Shown: positions 16,236 to 25,222, counted from the stretch's first letter. The stretch is DNA of 64,000 nucleotides from Streptomyces himalayensis subsp. himalayensis (GCF_013778455.1 NZ_JACEHE010000007.1:248001-312000); one strand, 5' to 3'. Translations and numbers: made by a program. The notes: a model not told the origin generated them from the letters alone.

Positions 16236-17084
16236 GTGACGGATCCGATCGTCGACGCGCACCACCACGTGTGGGACCTGTCGGTACGGGACCAGGACTG
16301 GATCACCGGACCGGACCTGGCCCCGCTCCGGCGCGACTTCGGCGTGCCGGATCTCGAACCGGAAGCGCGCCCGCTCGGCGTCCAGGCCACCGTCCTCGTA
16401 CAGACGATCACTGTCGCCGAGGAGACCCCGGAGTTCCTGGCGCTCGCGGCGGAGAGCGCTCTCATCGCCGGAGTCGTCGGCTGGACCGACCTCACCCGTC
16501 CCGATGTCGCCGAGGCGCTCGCAGCCCTGCGGGAACTCCCGGGAGGACGGTACCTGGCCGGAATCCGGCACCAGGTGCAGGGCGAGCCGGACCCGGAGTG
16601 GCTGCTGCGCCCCGACGTACGCCGGGGTCTGGCCGCGGTCGCCGAGGCGGGTCTCGTCTACGACCTCGTGGTCCTGCCCCACCAGCTGCCCGCCTGCGTC
16701 AAGGCGGCCGCCGACCACCCCGGCCTCACCTTCGTCCTCGACCACCTCGGCAAACCGCCCATCGCCTCGGGGGAGCTCGAACCCTGGGCGAGCCATGTCC
16801 GTGCCCTCGCGGCGCTCCCGAACACCGTCTGCAAGCTCTCCGGGATGGTGACCGAGGCGGACTGGCGCGCCTGGACGGTCGAGGATCTGAGGCCCTACGC
16901 GGACACGGTGCTGGACGCCTTCGGGCCCGAGCGGCTGATGTTCGGCTCGGACTGGCCCGTCTGCACCCTCGCCGCCTCGTACGCCGAGGTCACCCGTGCG
17001 GCCGATGCGCTGACCGGGACGCTCGGCGCGAACGAGCGAGCCGAGGTCTTCGCGGGGACCGCCACCCGCGTCTACTGCCTCTGA
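16236..17084 (+). CDS. L-fucono-lactonase-like amidohydrolase
   Basis: A 282-residue amidohydrolase-2 (COG3618) enzyme that hydrolyses sugar lactones; in this pathway it would open L-fucono-1,5-lactone to L-fuconate. The TIM-barrel metal site is seen in DAHHHVWD near the start, GIRHQVQ, LDHLGKPP and the Asp of MFGSDWPV. GTG at 16236 follows GAGGGGG by a few bases. It closes the operon; no transporter and no 2,4-diketo-3-deoxyfuconate hydrolase are present, so uptake and the last cleavage must be encoded elsewhere. Confidence 0.85.
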   Translation: MTDPIVDAHHHVWDLSVRDQDWITGPDLAPLRRDFGVPDLEPEARPLGVQATVLVQTITVAEETPEFLALAAESALIAGVVGWTDLTRPDVAEALAALRELPGGRYLAGIRHQVQGEPDPEWLLRPDVRRGLAAVAEAGLVYDLVVLPHQLPACVKAAADHPGLTFVLDHLGKPPIASGELEPWASHVRALAALPNTVCKLSGMVTEADWRAWTVEDLRPYADTVLDAFGPERLMFGSDWPVCTLAASYAEVTRAADALTGTLGANERAEVFAGTATRVYCL

Positions 17085-17098
17085 CCTCTGTGCGGGCT

Positions 17099-18541
17099 CT
17101 ACCGCCTGTGAGCTCTACCGCCCTGAGCCACCACGTCGAGCCGCGTCGGCGGCAGGAACTCGCGGATGTACGTGCGATGCCAGCACGCCCCCGTCGCGCG
17201 CAGCTCGCGCCACGTCGTGAAGCGGTACTGGTACAGGCGGGCCCGGATGTACCGCGGCGGGCTGTCCGGCGGGAACGGCGAGCGGCGCAGCAGCCGCAGC
17301 GTGTCCCGGTCGTTCTCCAGCAGCCGCTCCACCAGCGGCCCGAACCAGGATCCCGCGTACGCGGGGGAGATGCCGGCGAACCACATCATCCAGTCGAGCC
17401 GCAGATGGTAGGGCGCGTACTGGCGCGGCCAGCGACGGGGATCGCCCGGCTTGCCCTTGAACTCGTACTCCCGCCAGTCGGAGTCCGCGCGCGGCACCTC
17501 GTCCGCCGTGCCCTCGATCACCACCTCCTGCCGGATGCGGTTGATGCTGCCGAAGGCGCCGTAGGTGTTGACGAGATGGAACGGGTCGAAGGAGCAGTTC
17601 ATGATCTGCCGGCGCGAGATCAGATTGCGCGTGGGGCGGTAGCTGAGGACCAGCACCAGAGCCGTGACGGCGAGCACGACGATCTCGTACCAGAGAGGGG
17701 TGGGAGGCAGGTCCGGGGGCGCGGCGACGGGGGAGAAGTCCACGGCGGACAGTGCCACGACGATCGTGATCCAGTTCAGCCAGGAGAAATTGCCCGACAG
17801 CACCAGCCACAGCTGGGTGAGGATCATCAGGCAGGCCGCCGCCGACGCGATCGGTTGTGGGGTGAACAGCAGCACGGGCACGACGAGTTGGGTGAAGTGG
17901 TTCGCCGCGACCTCGACCTTGTGCAGGGGCTTCGGGAGGTGGTGGAAGAACCAGCTCAGCGGGCCCGGCATCGGCTGGGTCTCGTGGTGGTAGTCCAGGC
18001 AGGTCAGCTTCCGCCAGCAGGGGTCCCCGCGCAGCTTGATCAGCCCGGCGCCGAACTCGACGCGGAACAGCACCCACCGCAGCAGGAACAGCACCAGGAC
18101 GGGTGGGGCCGTGCGGTCGTTGCCGAGGAACACGGCGAGGAAGCCGATCTCGAGGAGCAGGGACTCCCAGCCGAAGCCGTACCAGGTCTGGCCGACGTTG
18201 ACGATCGACAGATACAGCAGCCAGGGGACCAGCCACAGCAGCATCGCGGCCCACAGGGGGAGGAGGCCGTCGACGCCGGCCAGCAGAGCGGCCGCGACCA
18301 GGCACCCCGACCACGAGCAGAGCGCGAAGAACCTGTCCGAGTAGTGCAGTTGGAACACGCTCGGCGCGTCGCGGAACGGCACCCGCGCCACATAGCGGGG
18401 CACCGGCAGCATGCCCCGCTCTCCGAGCAGGGCACGGAACTGCAGGGCGGCGGTCAGGAACGCGACCAGATACACGGCGGCGAGGGCCCGCTGGAAGATC
18501 AGCCGGCTCAGCCAGTAGTCGGGTGCGGTGAACCATTCCAC
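17099..18541 (-). CDS. Lipase maturation factor family membrane protein
   Basis: A 480-residue protein related to vertebrate LMF1. GTG at 18541 begins the typical VEWFTAPDYWLSRLIFQRAL. About ten transmembrane helices follow, with the family signatures VNVGQTWYGFGWESLLLEIG, RVEFGAGLIKLRGD, CLDYHHETQPMPGPLSWFFH and, in the C-terminal soluble part, VNTYGAFGSINRIRQEVVI. The open frame continues upstream to 19345 but that part is antisense to the DUF6777 gene and is not coding. No lipase is adjacent. The family's bacterial role is unproven; folding or transport of secreted enzymes is the usual guess. It converges with the lactonase with only 14 bp between stops. Confidence 0.9.
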   Translation of the reverse strand: MEWFTAPDYWLSRLIFQRALAAVYLVAFLTAALQFRALLGERGMLPVPRYVARVPFRDAPSVFQLHYSDRFFALCSWSGCLVAAALLAGVDGLLPLWAAMLLWLVPWLLYLSIVNVGQTWYGFGWESLLLEIGFLAVFLGNDRTAPPVLVLFLLRWVLFRVEFGAGLIKLRGDPCWRKLTCLDYHHETQPMPGPLSWFFHHLPKPLHKVEVAANHFTQLVVPVLLFTPQPIASAAACLMILTQLWLVLSGNFSWLNWITIVVALSAVDFSPVAAPPDLPPTPLWYEIVVLAVTALVLVLSYRPTRNLISRRQIMNCSFDPFHLVNTYGAFGSINRIRQEVVIEGTADEVPRADSDWREYEFKGKPGDPRRWPRQYAPYHLRLDWMMWFAGISPAYAGSWFGPLVERLLENDRDTLRLLRRSPFPPDSPPRYIRARLYQYRFTTWRELRATGACWHRTYIREFLPPTRLDVVAQGGRAHRR

Positions 18542-18746
18542 GGACCCTATTTTTGCGCCTGAACCGGCGCCGCTCTCGCGGACCTGGTTGCTCGCCGTAT
18601 GGATTTCTCCCTTGATGGTTGCGGTGTTCTTCGGTTTCACGGCTGGCGCCGACTGGTGCAGGGCTGACTCGTTCGGCTTGCGAGATGGCAGGGGGTGAAA
18701 CAGACAATGAGTGACAAATTGCTCGAGCGAGAGACGGGACAACACG

Positions 18747-19997
18747 GTGCGCTCACCCATCAGGAGCCATGCCGCGGCCTTCGCGATATCCGCGGCCCTT
18801 CTCGTCGCCGGCGGAGCAGGCCTCACCGGCTGCACGGCCACCGGCAGCGCGAGCGCCGTGGACGGTGAGGAGGAACTCCGTCTCCAGCCCGTGGCGGAAG
18901 CGGGGCCCGACCCGTTCACCGACTCCACCGCCACGCCCACCCCGACGCCGTCGCCCGCCACCCGCTCGCCGGAGCCGCCCACACCCTCCGGCACCGCGAC
19001 GGCCGACGTGAAGGGGCGGTCCGTCGACGGCTCCACGCCTGGGCTGTACGGCGGCACGCTCTCCGAGAGCAGCTGCGACGTCGAGAAGCAGGTCCGCTTC
19101 CTCACCACCGACCAGGCCAAGGCCCGCGCCTTCGCCCGGGTGGTGGGCGTCGCCCAGGCCGACGTCGCCACGTATCTGCGTGGCCTGACCCCTGTCGTGC
19201 TGCGGACCGACACCCGCGTCACCAACCACGGCTTCCGCGACGGACAGGCGAACGGCTTCCAGGCCGTCCTCCAGGCCGGCACCGCCGTCCTCGTCGACGA
19301 CCGCGGCCTGCCGCGCGTGCGCTGCGCCTGCGGCAATCCGCTCAAGTCGCCGGTCGCGACGCGAACCGACCCCGTTGTGAAGGGACAACCGTGGCAGGGC
19401 TACCGGCCGGCGCAGGTCGTGGTCGTGACCCCCGCACCCAAGATCATCGTCAACATCACGATCGTGAACATCGTCAACAACACATGGATCGAGCGGAAGG
19501 CCGGGGACGACGGCGACCGCGACCGCACCGTCCCGCCGCCCGCCACCCCCAGTCCCACCACTCCGAGCCCGGAGACCCCCAGTCCCACCACTCCGAGCCC
19601 GGAGACGCCCAGTCCCACCACCCCCAGCCCGGAGAGCCCCGGTCCCACCACGCCGAGCCCCGACGACACCTCATCGCCGACGGACTCCCCGCCCGCATCG
19701 CCGCCCTCCCCGCCCACTCCTCCGACGCGCTCCCCGGAGGAGTCACCGCCCGACACCGACCGCCCCTCTCCGGATGACGACACCGAATCGCCCCCGGAAG
19801 ATCTGCCGGACGGCCCGACCGAGCTGGAGCCCCGGCCCGAGCCGCCCCCCGCCCGGGGCACCCAGGGCGTACCGGACGGTGGCGTGGTCCCCCTCGAGCC
19901 CCTCCTGCCCGAGGACCGGATGGACGCGCTGCCCGAGAGCCGCCCGGACGGCCGACCGGCGCGCCGCCCGGACCGACCGGCCACCGTCGAGAGCTGA
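18747..19997 (+). CDS. DUF6777 lipoprotein with proline-rich repeat tail
   Basis: A 416-residue secreted lipoprotein. Signal segment AAAFAISAALLVAGGAG with lipobox LTGC is followed by a Thr/Pro linker. A DUF6777 domain (about 75-215) has TPGLYGGT, RGLTPVVLRTDTRVTNHGF and LPRVRCACGNPL with a Cys-x-Cys. After it a 30-bp DNA unit (19551-19670) is repeated four times, giving SPTTPSPETP repeats, and then a Pro/Asp/Glu-rich tail that could cross the wall. GTG at 18747 is preferred for its proximity to the signal; an upstream GTG at 18711 is in frame. No sortase motif is seen. The function is unknown. Confidence 0.8.
   Translation: MRSPIRSHAAAFAISAALLVAGGAGLTGCTATGSASAVDGEEELRLQPVAEAGPDPFTDSTATPTPTPSPATRSPEPPTPSGTATADVKGRSVDGSTPGLYGGTLSESSCDVEKQVRFLTTDQAKARAFARVVGVAQADVATYLRGLTPVVLRTDTRVTNHGFRDGQANGFQAVLQAGTAVLVDDRGLPRVRCACGNPLKSPVATRTDPVVKGQPWQGYRPAQVVVVTPAPKIIVNITIVNIVNNTWIERKAGDDGDRDRTVPPPATPSPTTPSPETPSPTTPSPETPSPTTPSPESPGPTTPSPDDTSSPTDSPPASPPSPPTPPTRSPEESPPDTDRPSPDDDTESPPEDLPDGPTELEPRPEPPPARGTQGVPDGGVVPLEPLLPEDRMDALPESRPDGRPARRPDRPATVES
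19551..19670 (+). repeat. 30-bp tandem repeat, four units, in frame
   Basis: Unit AGTCCCACCACTCCGAGCCC plus GGAGACCCCC, with few substitutions. It encodes SPTTPSPETP in the DUF6777 protein and is a likely site of copy-number variation between strains. Confidence 0.85.
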
Positions 19998-20060
19998 GCG
20001 CCCGCCCAGGCAGTGCGCCGAGAAGTCGAAGATTCAGCCAAGTGGTGGCAAGGTGGCACC

Positions 20061-22136
20061 ATGGCTGACCGCGGAGCGGGTGGCCTGTCACTCCCGGACG
20101 ACTGGCCTGCAGACCCGGACCCCATCCTCGCTCTCAACCGCACAGGCTGCTTCGACTGGGACCTGGGCAGCGGTCTCATGCACATGGACGCACACGCCCT
20201 CGAGGTCTTCGACCTGCTCCCCGGCGAATACGACGGCCGCCCCGAGTCCCTCGCCGTCCGCGTCCCTCCGTTCGAGGCCCACCGTCTGGACGAGACCGTC
20301 TCCCATGCCCTCAAGGACGGAAGCGAGGACTACGGCGCGTACTTCCGCGTCCGCTGCCGCGACGGCTCCATGCGCTGGACCCACACCCAGGGCTGCATAC
20401 GGCGTGACGTGTCGGGCCGCCCGAAGCGCATCGTGGGCGTCGTCCGTGACGCCACGCAGGAGCTGAGCGACATCACGGCACGGCGGATTCTCGCCGACGA
20501 GGAAGTGGCACGTCGCCGGCAGACCAGCATCGTGCAGAGCACCACCGCCGCGCTCGCTCACGCACGTACCGTGCAGGACGTCATCGACGTACTCCAGGAC
20601 AGCCACGGCCTCACCCACCTCGGCGCGACCAGCCTGGTCATGGGCCTGGTCGAGTCCGGGCGGATCCGGCTCGTCGCCGAGGGCCCCAAGGACAGCTATG
20701 TCACCGGCACGCGCATCACGCGCATCGACGAGCCCTACCCGATGAGCGAGGTCGTCCGGACGATGGCTCCGCGGTTCATCGAGTCGCCGGAGGAGTTCGC
20801 GACCTCGTACCCGATCCTGTGGCCGCACATCACGCATCTCGGCATCACGGCCGCCGCGTATCTGCCGCTCATCGCGCAGGCCAGGCCCATCGGTGCGCTC
20901 GGCCTGCTCTACCAGGACAAGACGGGCTTCACCGACGAGGAGCGCAACGTCCTCGTCGCGCTCGGCAGCAGCATCGCGCAGAGCCTGCAGCGCGCCATGT
21001 TCTACGAGCAGGAGAAGGACGTCGCCCAGAGCCTTCAGCAGGCCATGCTGCCGCGCACCATCCCGGGCGTTCAGGGCGCCGACATCGCGGTCCGCTACCG
21101 CTCCGCCGCGCTCGGCCGGGACATCGGCGGCGACTGGTACGACGTGATCCCGCTGCCGGGCGGCCGCGTGGGAGCCGTCATCGGCGACGTCCAGGGCCAT
21201 GACGCGCACGCCGCCGCCGTGATGGGCCAGCTGCGCATCGTGCTGCGCGCCTACGCCGCCGAGGGCCACACCCCGCCCACCGTCATGGCCCGCGCCTCCG
21301 TCTTCCTGAACGAACTCGACACCGAACGCATGGCCACCTGCCTCTACGCGGACGCCGACCTGACCACGGGCGTCGTCCAGCTGGTCCGGGCCGGACATCT
21401 CGACCCCGTGGTGCGGCAGCCCGACGGCAGCTGCCGCCGGCTGCCCGTCGATGGCGGGCTGCCGCTCGGCCTCTCCGCCGACTTCGGGCAGCTGGAATAC
21501 CCCGTGACGACCGTGGAGCTGGACCCCGGTCAGACGCTCCTCCTCTGCACCGACGGCCTCGTCGAACAGCCGGGCGCCGATCTCGACGACGGCATGCTGG
21601 CGCTCGCGGACCTCGTCCGTTCCGGTCCCGCCGACCTCTCGGACCTCGCCGATCTGCTGTGCGGGGCGGTCGACGACCGCAACGGCGAGGACGACGTCGC
21701 CCTCCTGCTCCTGCGCCGGCGCAGCACGGACGCCCCGCAGTCCGGCGGACGCCTCCAGCAGCACGTCCCGCTGGGCGACCCGGAGGCGCTCGCCGAGTCC
21801 CGGCACATGATCCGCGCGGCGGTACGGGCCTGGGGCGCCCACGACCGCGCCGACGACATCGAACTCATCGCCGGCGAGCTGATCACCAACTCGCTCGTGC
21901 ACACCGAGGGCGCCGCGATCGTCACCCTCCGGGTCCTCAGCGGATCCGAACGACGGCTGCGCGTCGAGGTGGAGGACTCCACCAGTGCCCTGCCGCACCG
22001 CCGCGAGGCCGGTACCAACGGTCTGTCCGGGCGCGGCCTCTTCCTCGTGGACCGCCTCACCGATGTGTGGGGCGTGGAGGCACGCGGCGGCGGCAAGCTC
22101 GTGTGGTGCGAGTTCATCGTGCCGGCCCGCACCTGA
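20061..22136 (+). CDS. PAS-GAF-SpoIIE phosphatase with anti-sigma-type kinase domain
   Basis: A 691-residue signalling protein that probably dephosphorylates (and perhaps phosphorylates) an anti-anti-sigma factor. Domain order: PAS at about 20-140 (FDWDLGSGLMHMD, MRWTHTQGCIRRD), GAF at about 160-310, SpoIIE/PP2C phosphatase at about 330-540 with GRDIGGDWYDVI, VIGDVQGHD and GEDDVALLLLRR, and an RsbW-like HATPase at about 565-690 with ELITNSLVH and GRGLFLVDRL. ATG at 20061 has AAGGTGG six bases upstream. Such four-domain proteins are numerous in Streptomyces; the cognate sigma factor cannot be told from context. Confidence 0.9.
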   Translation: MADRGAGGLSLPDDWPADPDPILALNRTGCFDWDLGSGLMHMDAHALEVFDLLPGEYDGRPESLAVRVPPFEAHRLDETVSHALKDGSEDYGAYFRVRCRDGSMRWTHTQGCIRRDVSGRPKRIVGVVRDATQELSDITARRILADEEVARRRQTSIVQSTTAALAHARTVQDVIDVLQDSHGLTHLGATSLVMGLVESGRIRLVAEGPKDSYVTGTRITRIDEPYPMSEVVRTMAPRFIESPEEFATSYPILWPHITHLGITAAAYLPLIAQARPIGALGLLYQDKTGFTDEERNVLVALGSSIAQSLQRAMFYEQEKDVAQSLQQAMLPRTIPGVQGADIAVRYRSAALGRDIGGDWYDVIPLPGGRVGAVIGDVQGHDAHAAAVMGQLRIVLRAYAAEGHTPPTVMARASVFLNELDTERMATCLYADADLTTGVVQLVRAGHLDPVVRQPDGSCRRLPVDGGLPLGLSADFGQLEYPVTTVELDPGQTLLLCTDGLVEQPGADLDDGMLALADLVRSGPADLSDLADLLCGAVDDRNGEDDVALLLLRRRSTDAPQSGGRLQQHVPLGDPEALAESRHMIRAAVRAWGAHDRADDIELIAGELITNSLVHTEGAAIVTLRVLSGSERRLRVEVEDSTSALPHRREAGTNGLSGRGLFLVDRLTDVWGVEARGGGKLVWCEFIVPART

Positions 22137-22195
22137 TTCCCTTCGCCGCCTTGCCGCGCCTGCCCGGCAGAGGCGCCGGGTGGCACTCTGGTTCC

Positions 22196-23110
22196 ATGCC
22201 GGAACTCCCCGAGGTCGAAGCGCTCAAGGACTTCCTCACCGACCATCTCGCCGGGCGCGAGATCGTGCGGGTGCTGCCCGTCGCGGTGAGCGTCCTCAAG
22301 ACGTACGACCCTCCGCTCAGCGCCCTCGAAGGACGCGCCGTCACGGCCGTGACCCGGCACGGCAAGTTCCTGGACGTCGACGCGGACGGGCTCCACTTCG
22401 TCGTCCATCTCGCCCGCGCCGGCTGGCTGCAGTGGAGGGACCGGCTGCCCGACGGTCCCGCCCGTCACCCGACCACCGCCCCTCACCGACGCGCTACGCG
22501 CGACCCCTCCTTGATGCGCCCCGGAAAGGGCCCGCTGGCGATGCGAGTCGCACTGGAGACGGGGGAGGGGTTCGATCTGACCGAGGCCGGAACGCAGAAG
22601 CGGCTCGCCGTGTACGTCGTCCGCGATCCGTCCGAGGTCCCTGGCGTCGCCCGGCTCGGTCCCGACCCGCTCGCCGCGGGCTTCGACGAGCAGCGCTTCG
22701 CGAAGCTCCTCGAGGGCGAACGGCGGCAGCTCAAGGGGGCCCTGCGCGACCAGAGCCTGATCGCCGGGGTCGGCAACGCCTACAGCGACGAGATCCTGCA
22801 CGTCGCGAAGATGTCCCCGTTCAAGCTCGCGTCCAGCTTGACGGACGAGGAGACTCATCGGCTCTACGAGGCGCTGCGCACCACCCTCGCCGAGGCCGTG
22901 GAACGGTCGCGCGGCCTTGCCGCGGGGCGGCTGAAGGCTGAGAAGAAGAGTGGGCTGCGGGTGCATGGGCGTACCGGTGAGGCCTGTCCGGTGTGTGGCG
23001 ACACCGTGCGTGAGGTTTCCTTCAGCGCCTCATCCCTGCAGTACTGCCCTACCTGCCAGACGGGCGGCAAGCCGCTGGCGGACCGGAGGATGTCGCGGTT
23101 GCTGAAGTGA
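22196..23110 (+). CDS. Fpg/Nei-family DNA glycosylase
   Basis: A 304-residue DNA repair glycosylase/AP lyase. The catalytic N-terminus PELPEVEALK (Pro-2 nucleophile, Glu-3) follows the initiating Met. Helix-two-turns-helix residues occur in KGALRDQSLIAGVGNAYSDE, and a C-terminal zinc finger CPVCGDTVREVSFSASSLQY, continuing CPTC, is intact. Between the N-terminal sandwich (WLQWRDRLPDG) and the usual PGKGPLAMRVAL an additional Arg/His/Pro-rich stretch of about 18 residues is present (PARHPTTAPHRRATRDPS), lying in a surface loop. ATG at 22196 is fixed by the catalytic Pro. It converges on the anti-sigma-like gene. Confidence 0.92.
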   Translation: MPELPEVEALKDFLTDHLAGREIVRVLPVAVSVLKTYDPPLSALEGRAVTAVTRHGKFLDVDADGLHFVVHLARAGWLQWRDRLPDGPARHPTTAPHRRATRDPSLMRPGKGPLAMRVALETGEGFDLTEAGTQKRLAVYVVRDPSEVPGVARLGPDPLAAGFDEQRFAKLLEGERRQLKGALRDQSLIAGVGNAYSDEILHVAKMSPFKLASSLTDEETHRLYEALRTTLAEAVERSRGLAAGRLKAEKKSGLRVHGRTGEACPVCGDTVREVSFSASSLQYCPTCQTGGKPLADRRMSRLLK

Positions 23111-23119
23111 GGTTTCCCG

Positions 23120-23770
23120 TCACGGCCGCCCCAGCATGACCAGCAGCTTGCCGTCGGCCGTGCGTATCTCGAAGTGGTCGATCTCGTCCGGGTGCAGGGC
23201 CGTGCCCGCCTCCGGTGTCATCGGCGTGTCAGTCCCGCCTGTGGCGGTCCAGCTCGTCACCTTCTGTTCCGTGCCGTCCTTGCCGACGGCCACCAGTTCG
23301 CACACCCGCGGGCCGACCGCATCCCACACCGCCAGACCGACCTGCGTTCCCCAGGTGTGGTTCTGAGTCGTCAGCGTCGCCGCCACACCGGTCCGTCCGT
23401 CGCGTGCGCTCACCCGTGCCGTATCCGCCACGGACCCGGCGACGATAGCCGTCGCAGGTCCCGCCACGGCGAGTACCACCGCTGCGGCCACCGCGCACAG
23501 CCCCCGCCGGCGCCGCGCCCGGCGGGCCACCGCCACCTCGCCGAGGAGTCGGTCCAGGAGCCGTGGGCGCGGCACCGCCAGCGGGGCGACGCCGCGCGGA
23601 GTCGCCCGCGTGTAGAGCATCAACTGCCGGAGTGCCGGGCCGAATTCACTCACTTGTGCCACACAACCGGGGCACTCCATGAGATGCTCCTCGAAGCGGA
23701 AGGCGTCCGTCGCATCCAGGACGCCCAGCGCGTAGGCGCCCGCGTCGCGATGGCGTTCAAGGGACCTCAT
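23120..23770 (-). CDS. Zinc-finger anti-sigma-like membrane protein
   Basis: A 216-residue protein of the anti-sigma family. The N-terminal zf-HC2/ZAS domain reads HRDAGAYALGVLD, then FEEHLMECPGC (HxxxCxxC zinc site). A single transmembrane helix at about 92-115 (GLCAVAAAVVLAVAGPATAIVAG) and an extracytoplasmic beta-rich domain (NHTWGTQVGLAVWDAVGP) follow. ECF anti-sigma factors usually sit next to their sigma gene, but none is adjacent: the neighbours are the DNA glycosylase (convergent) and the LytTR regulator (divergent). It may serve the ECF factor at 28.8 kb or a distant one. Confidence 0.8.
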   Translation of the reverse strand: MRSLERHRDAGAYALGVLDATDAFRFEEHLMECPGCVAQVSEFGPALRQLMLYTRATPRGVAPLAVPRPRLLDRLLGEVAVARRARRRRGLCAVAAAVVLAVAGPATAIVAGSVADTARVSARDGRTGVAATLTTQNHTWGTQVGLAVWDAVGPRVCELVAVGKDGTEQKVTSWTATGGTDTPMTPEAGTALHPDEIDHFEIRTADGKLLVMLGRP

Positions 23771-23962
23771 GCCGAATCCTCGTGCCGGTGGTGCTGGGTC
23801 AGGGGGTCACGGCCCCGATGGTCGGGGGCGGTGCTGCTCGCCCGTGGCGGCCTTGTTCGTCCGTGACGGCGTTGTTCGTCCTCCCGTACGCAGCAGGTCG
23901 CCGAATCACTCAAGCGCCTGCCGGATTGGCCCCGCCCGAGTGACCACCTAGACTCCAGCCGC

Positions 23963-24715
23963 ATGCTGCGCGTACTGGCCGTCGACGACGAGGAACCCGC
24001 GCTCGCCGAGCTGCTCTACCTGCTGCGGGCCGACCCGCGGGTGCGCAGCGCGGAGGGTGCCACCGACGCGACCGACGCGCTGCGCCGGATCGGCCGCGCC
24101 CTCGACGCGGGCCCCGACGGCGGCGACGCGATCGACGTGCTGTTCCTCGACATCCAGATGGCCGGTCTCACCGGGCTCGACGTCGCGCGCCTCATCGCGG
24201 GCTTCGCGCGGCCCCCACTGATCGTGTTCGTCACCGCCCACGAGGACTTCGCCGTACAGGCGTTCGATCTCAAGGCCGTCGACTACGTCCTCAAGCCCGT
24301 CCGCAGGGAGCGCCTCGCGGAGGCGGTGCGCCGGGTCGCCGAACAGGCCGCGGTCGCCCGGCCCCCCGCCATCGACCGGTCCGCCGACCGCATCCCGGTC
24401 GAACTCGGCGGGGTCACCCGCCTCGTGAACATCGCCGACATCACGTACGCCGAGGCGCAGGGCGACTACGCACGTCTGCACACCGGCGACGGCAGCCACC
24501 TCGTCCGCATCCCGCTCTCCACGCTCGAGGAACGCTGGCAGCCGCACGGTTTCGTACGGATACACAGGCGGCACCTCGTCGCGCTGCACCGTATCGACGA
24601 ACTGCGGCTCGACGGGGGCGGCATGAGCGTCCGGGTCGGCGAGGCCGTCCTGGCCGTCAGCCGGCGGCACGCGAGCCGGGTGCGCGAGCTGCTGATGCGG
24701 CAGGCGGGTTCCTGA
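23963..24715 (+). CDS. LytTR-family response regulator
   Basis: A 250-residue response regulator. The receiver domain (about 1-125) has acidic VDDEE, phospho-acceptor Asp in LFLDIQMAG, FVTAHEDF and LKPV. The LytTR DNA-binding domain (about 145-245) contains ITYAEAQGDYARLHTGDG, FVRIHRRHLVAL and LAVSRRH. It forms a gene cluster with a DUF485-like protein, a sodium/solute symporter and a LytS-type histidine kinase, so it presumably switches on the transporter in response to the transported metabolite, as known for BtsSR and YpdAB in enterobacteria and LytST in Bacillus. Confidence 0.92.
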   Translation: MLRVLAVDDEEPALAELLYLLRADPRVRSAEGATDATDALRRIGRALDAGPDGGDAIDVLFLDIQMAGLTGLDVARLIAGFARPPLIVFVTAHEDFAVQAFDLKAVDYVLKPVRRERLAEAVRRVAEQAAVARPPAIDRSADRIPVELGGVTRLVNIADITYAEAQGDYARLHTGDGSHLVRIPLSTLEERWQPHGFVRIHRRHLVALHRIDELRLDGGGMSVRVGEAVLAVSRRHASRVRELLMRQAGS

Positions 24716-24772
24716 CCACCGGGCGGGGGCAGGCCGGCTTCACCGCACCGGGCCCGGCAGGCCAGGCGTCTT

Positions 24773-24786
24773 CTGACGGCCGTCAG
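24773..24786. promoter_or_regulatory. 14-bp palindrome upstream of transporter genes
   Basis: CTGACGGCCGTCAG is a perfect palindrome lying 59 bp before the DUF485-like start and 58 bp after the LytTR regulator stop, where a promoter for the transporter genes would lie. LytTR sites are usually direct repeats rather than palindromes, so this could belong to another regulator. Confidence 0.35.
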
Positions 24787-24844
24787 TGACCTGGTCTGAG
24801 CTGCCCCTTCCGTAGAAGCCGGAGCGCTGCCTACACTCCACGCC

Positions 24845-25222
24845 GTGTCCGCCAGCGCTGAGCCAGCACCCCGCCGCGAGGTCGTGACGGGCGAGCCCCG
24901 TCGGGTGCACCGGCTGCCTCGGCACCGTACCCAGTGGGAGATCGACGAGCAGACGACGCTCGGCGCGGCCTACGTCCGCTCCCTCATGCGCAGCCAGCTG
25001 CGCGCCGGGATCGCCGCGTTCGCCGTGCTCGCCCTGCCCGTCGTCACCCTGCCGCTGTTCTTCGCCGCGCTGCGCAACGCCACCGTCGTCTGGGTGGTCC
25101 TCGGCTTCGGCTGCTATCCGCTGCTCGTCCTGATCGCCTGGTGGTACGTGCGGCGCGCCGAGCGCAACGAACGCGACTTCGCCCGCCTCGTCCGCGGCAC
25201 CGATCCCCCGGGGACACCGTGA
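24845..25222 (+). CDS. DUF485-like small membrane protein
   Basis: A 125-residue protein with an Arg-rich N-terminus and two membrane helices (IAAFAVLALPVVTLPLFFAA and VVWVVLGFGCYPLLVLIAWW), ending RAERNERDFARLV. The helix pair and the charged AERNExxF end match DUF485 (YjcH), the companion of acetate permease ActP. Its stop overlaps the symporter start (GTGA), so the two are made together. It probably helps assembly or regulation of the symporter. Confidence 0.75.
   Translation: MSASAEPAPRREVVTGEPRRVHRLPRHRTQWEIDEQTTLGAAYVRSLMRSQLRAGIAAFAVLALPVVTLPLFFAALRNATVVWVVLGFGCYPLLVLIAWWYVRRAERNERDFARLVRGTDPPGTP

Noticed and set aside
18542..19345. N-terminal extension of the lipase-maturation protein
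   Set aside because: The upstream part of the frame is antisense to the DUF6777 gene, and the family start VEWFTAP lies at 18541.
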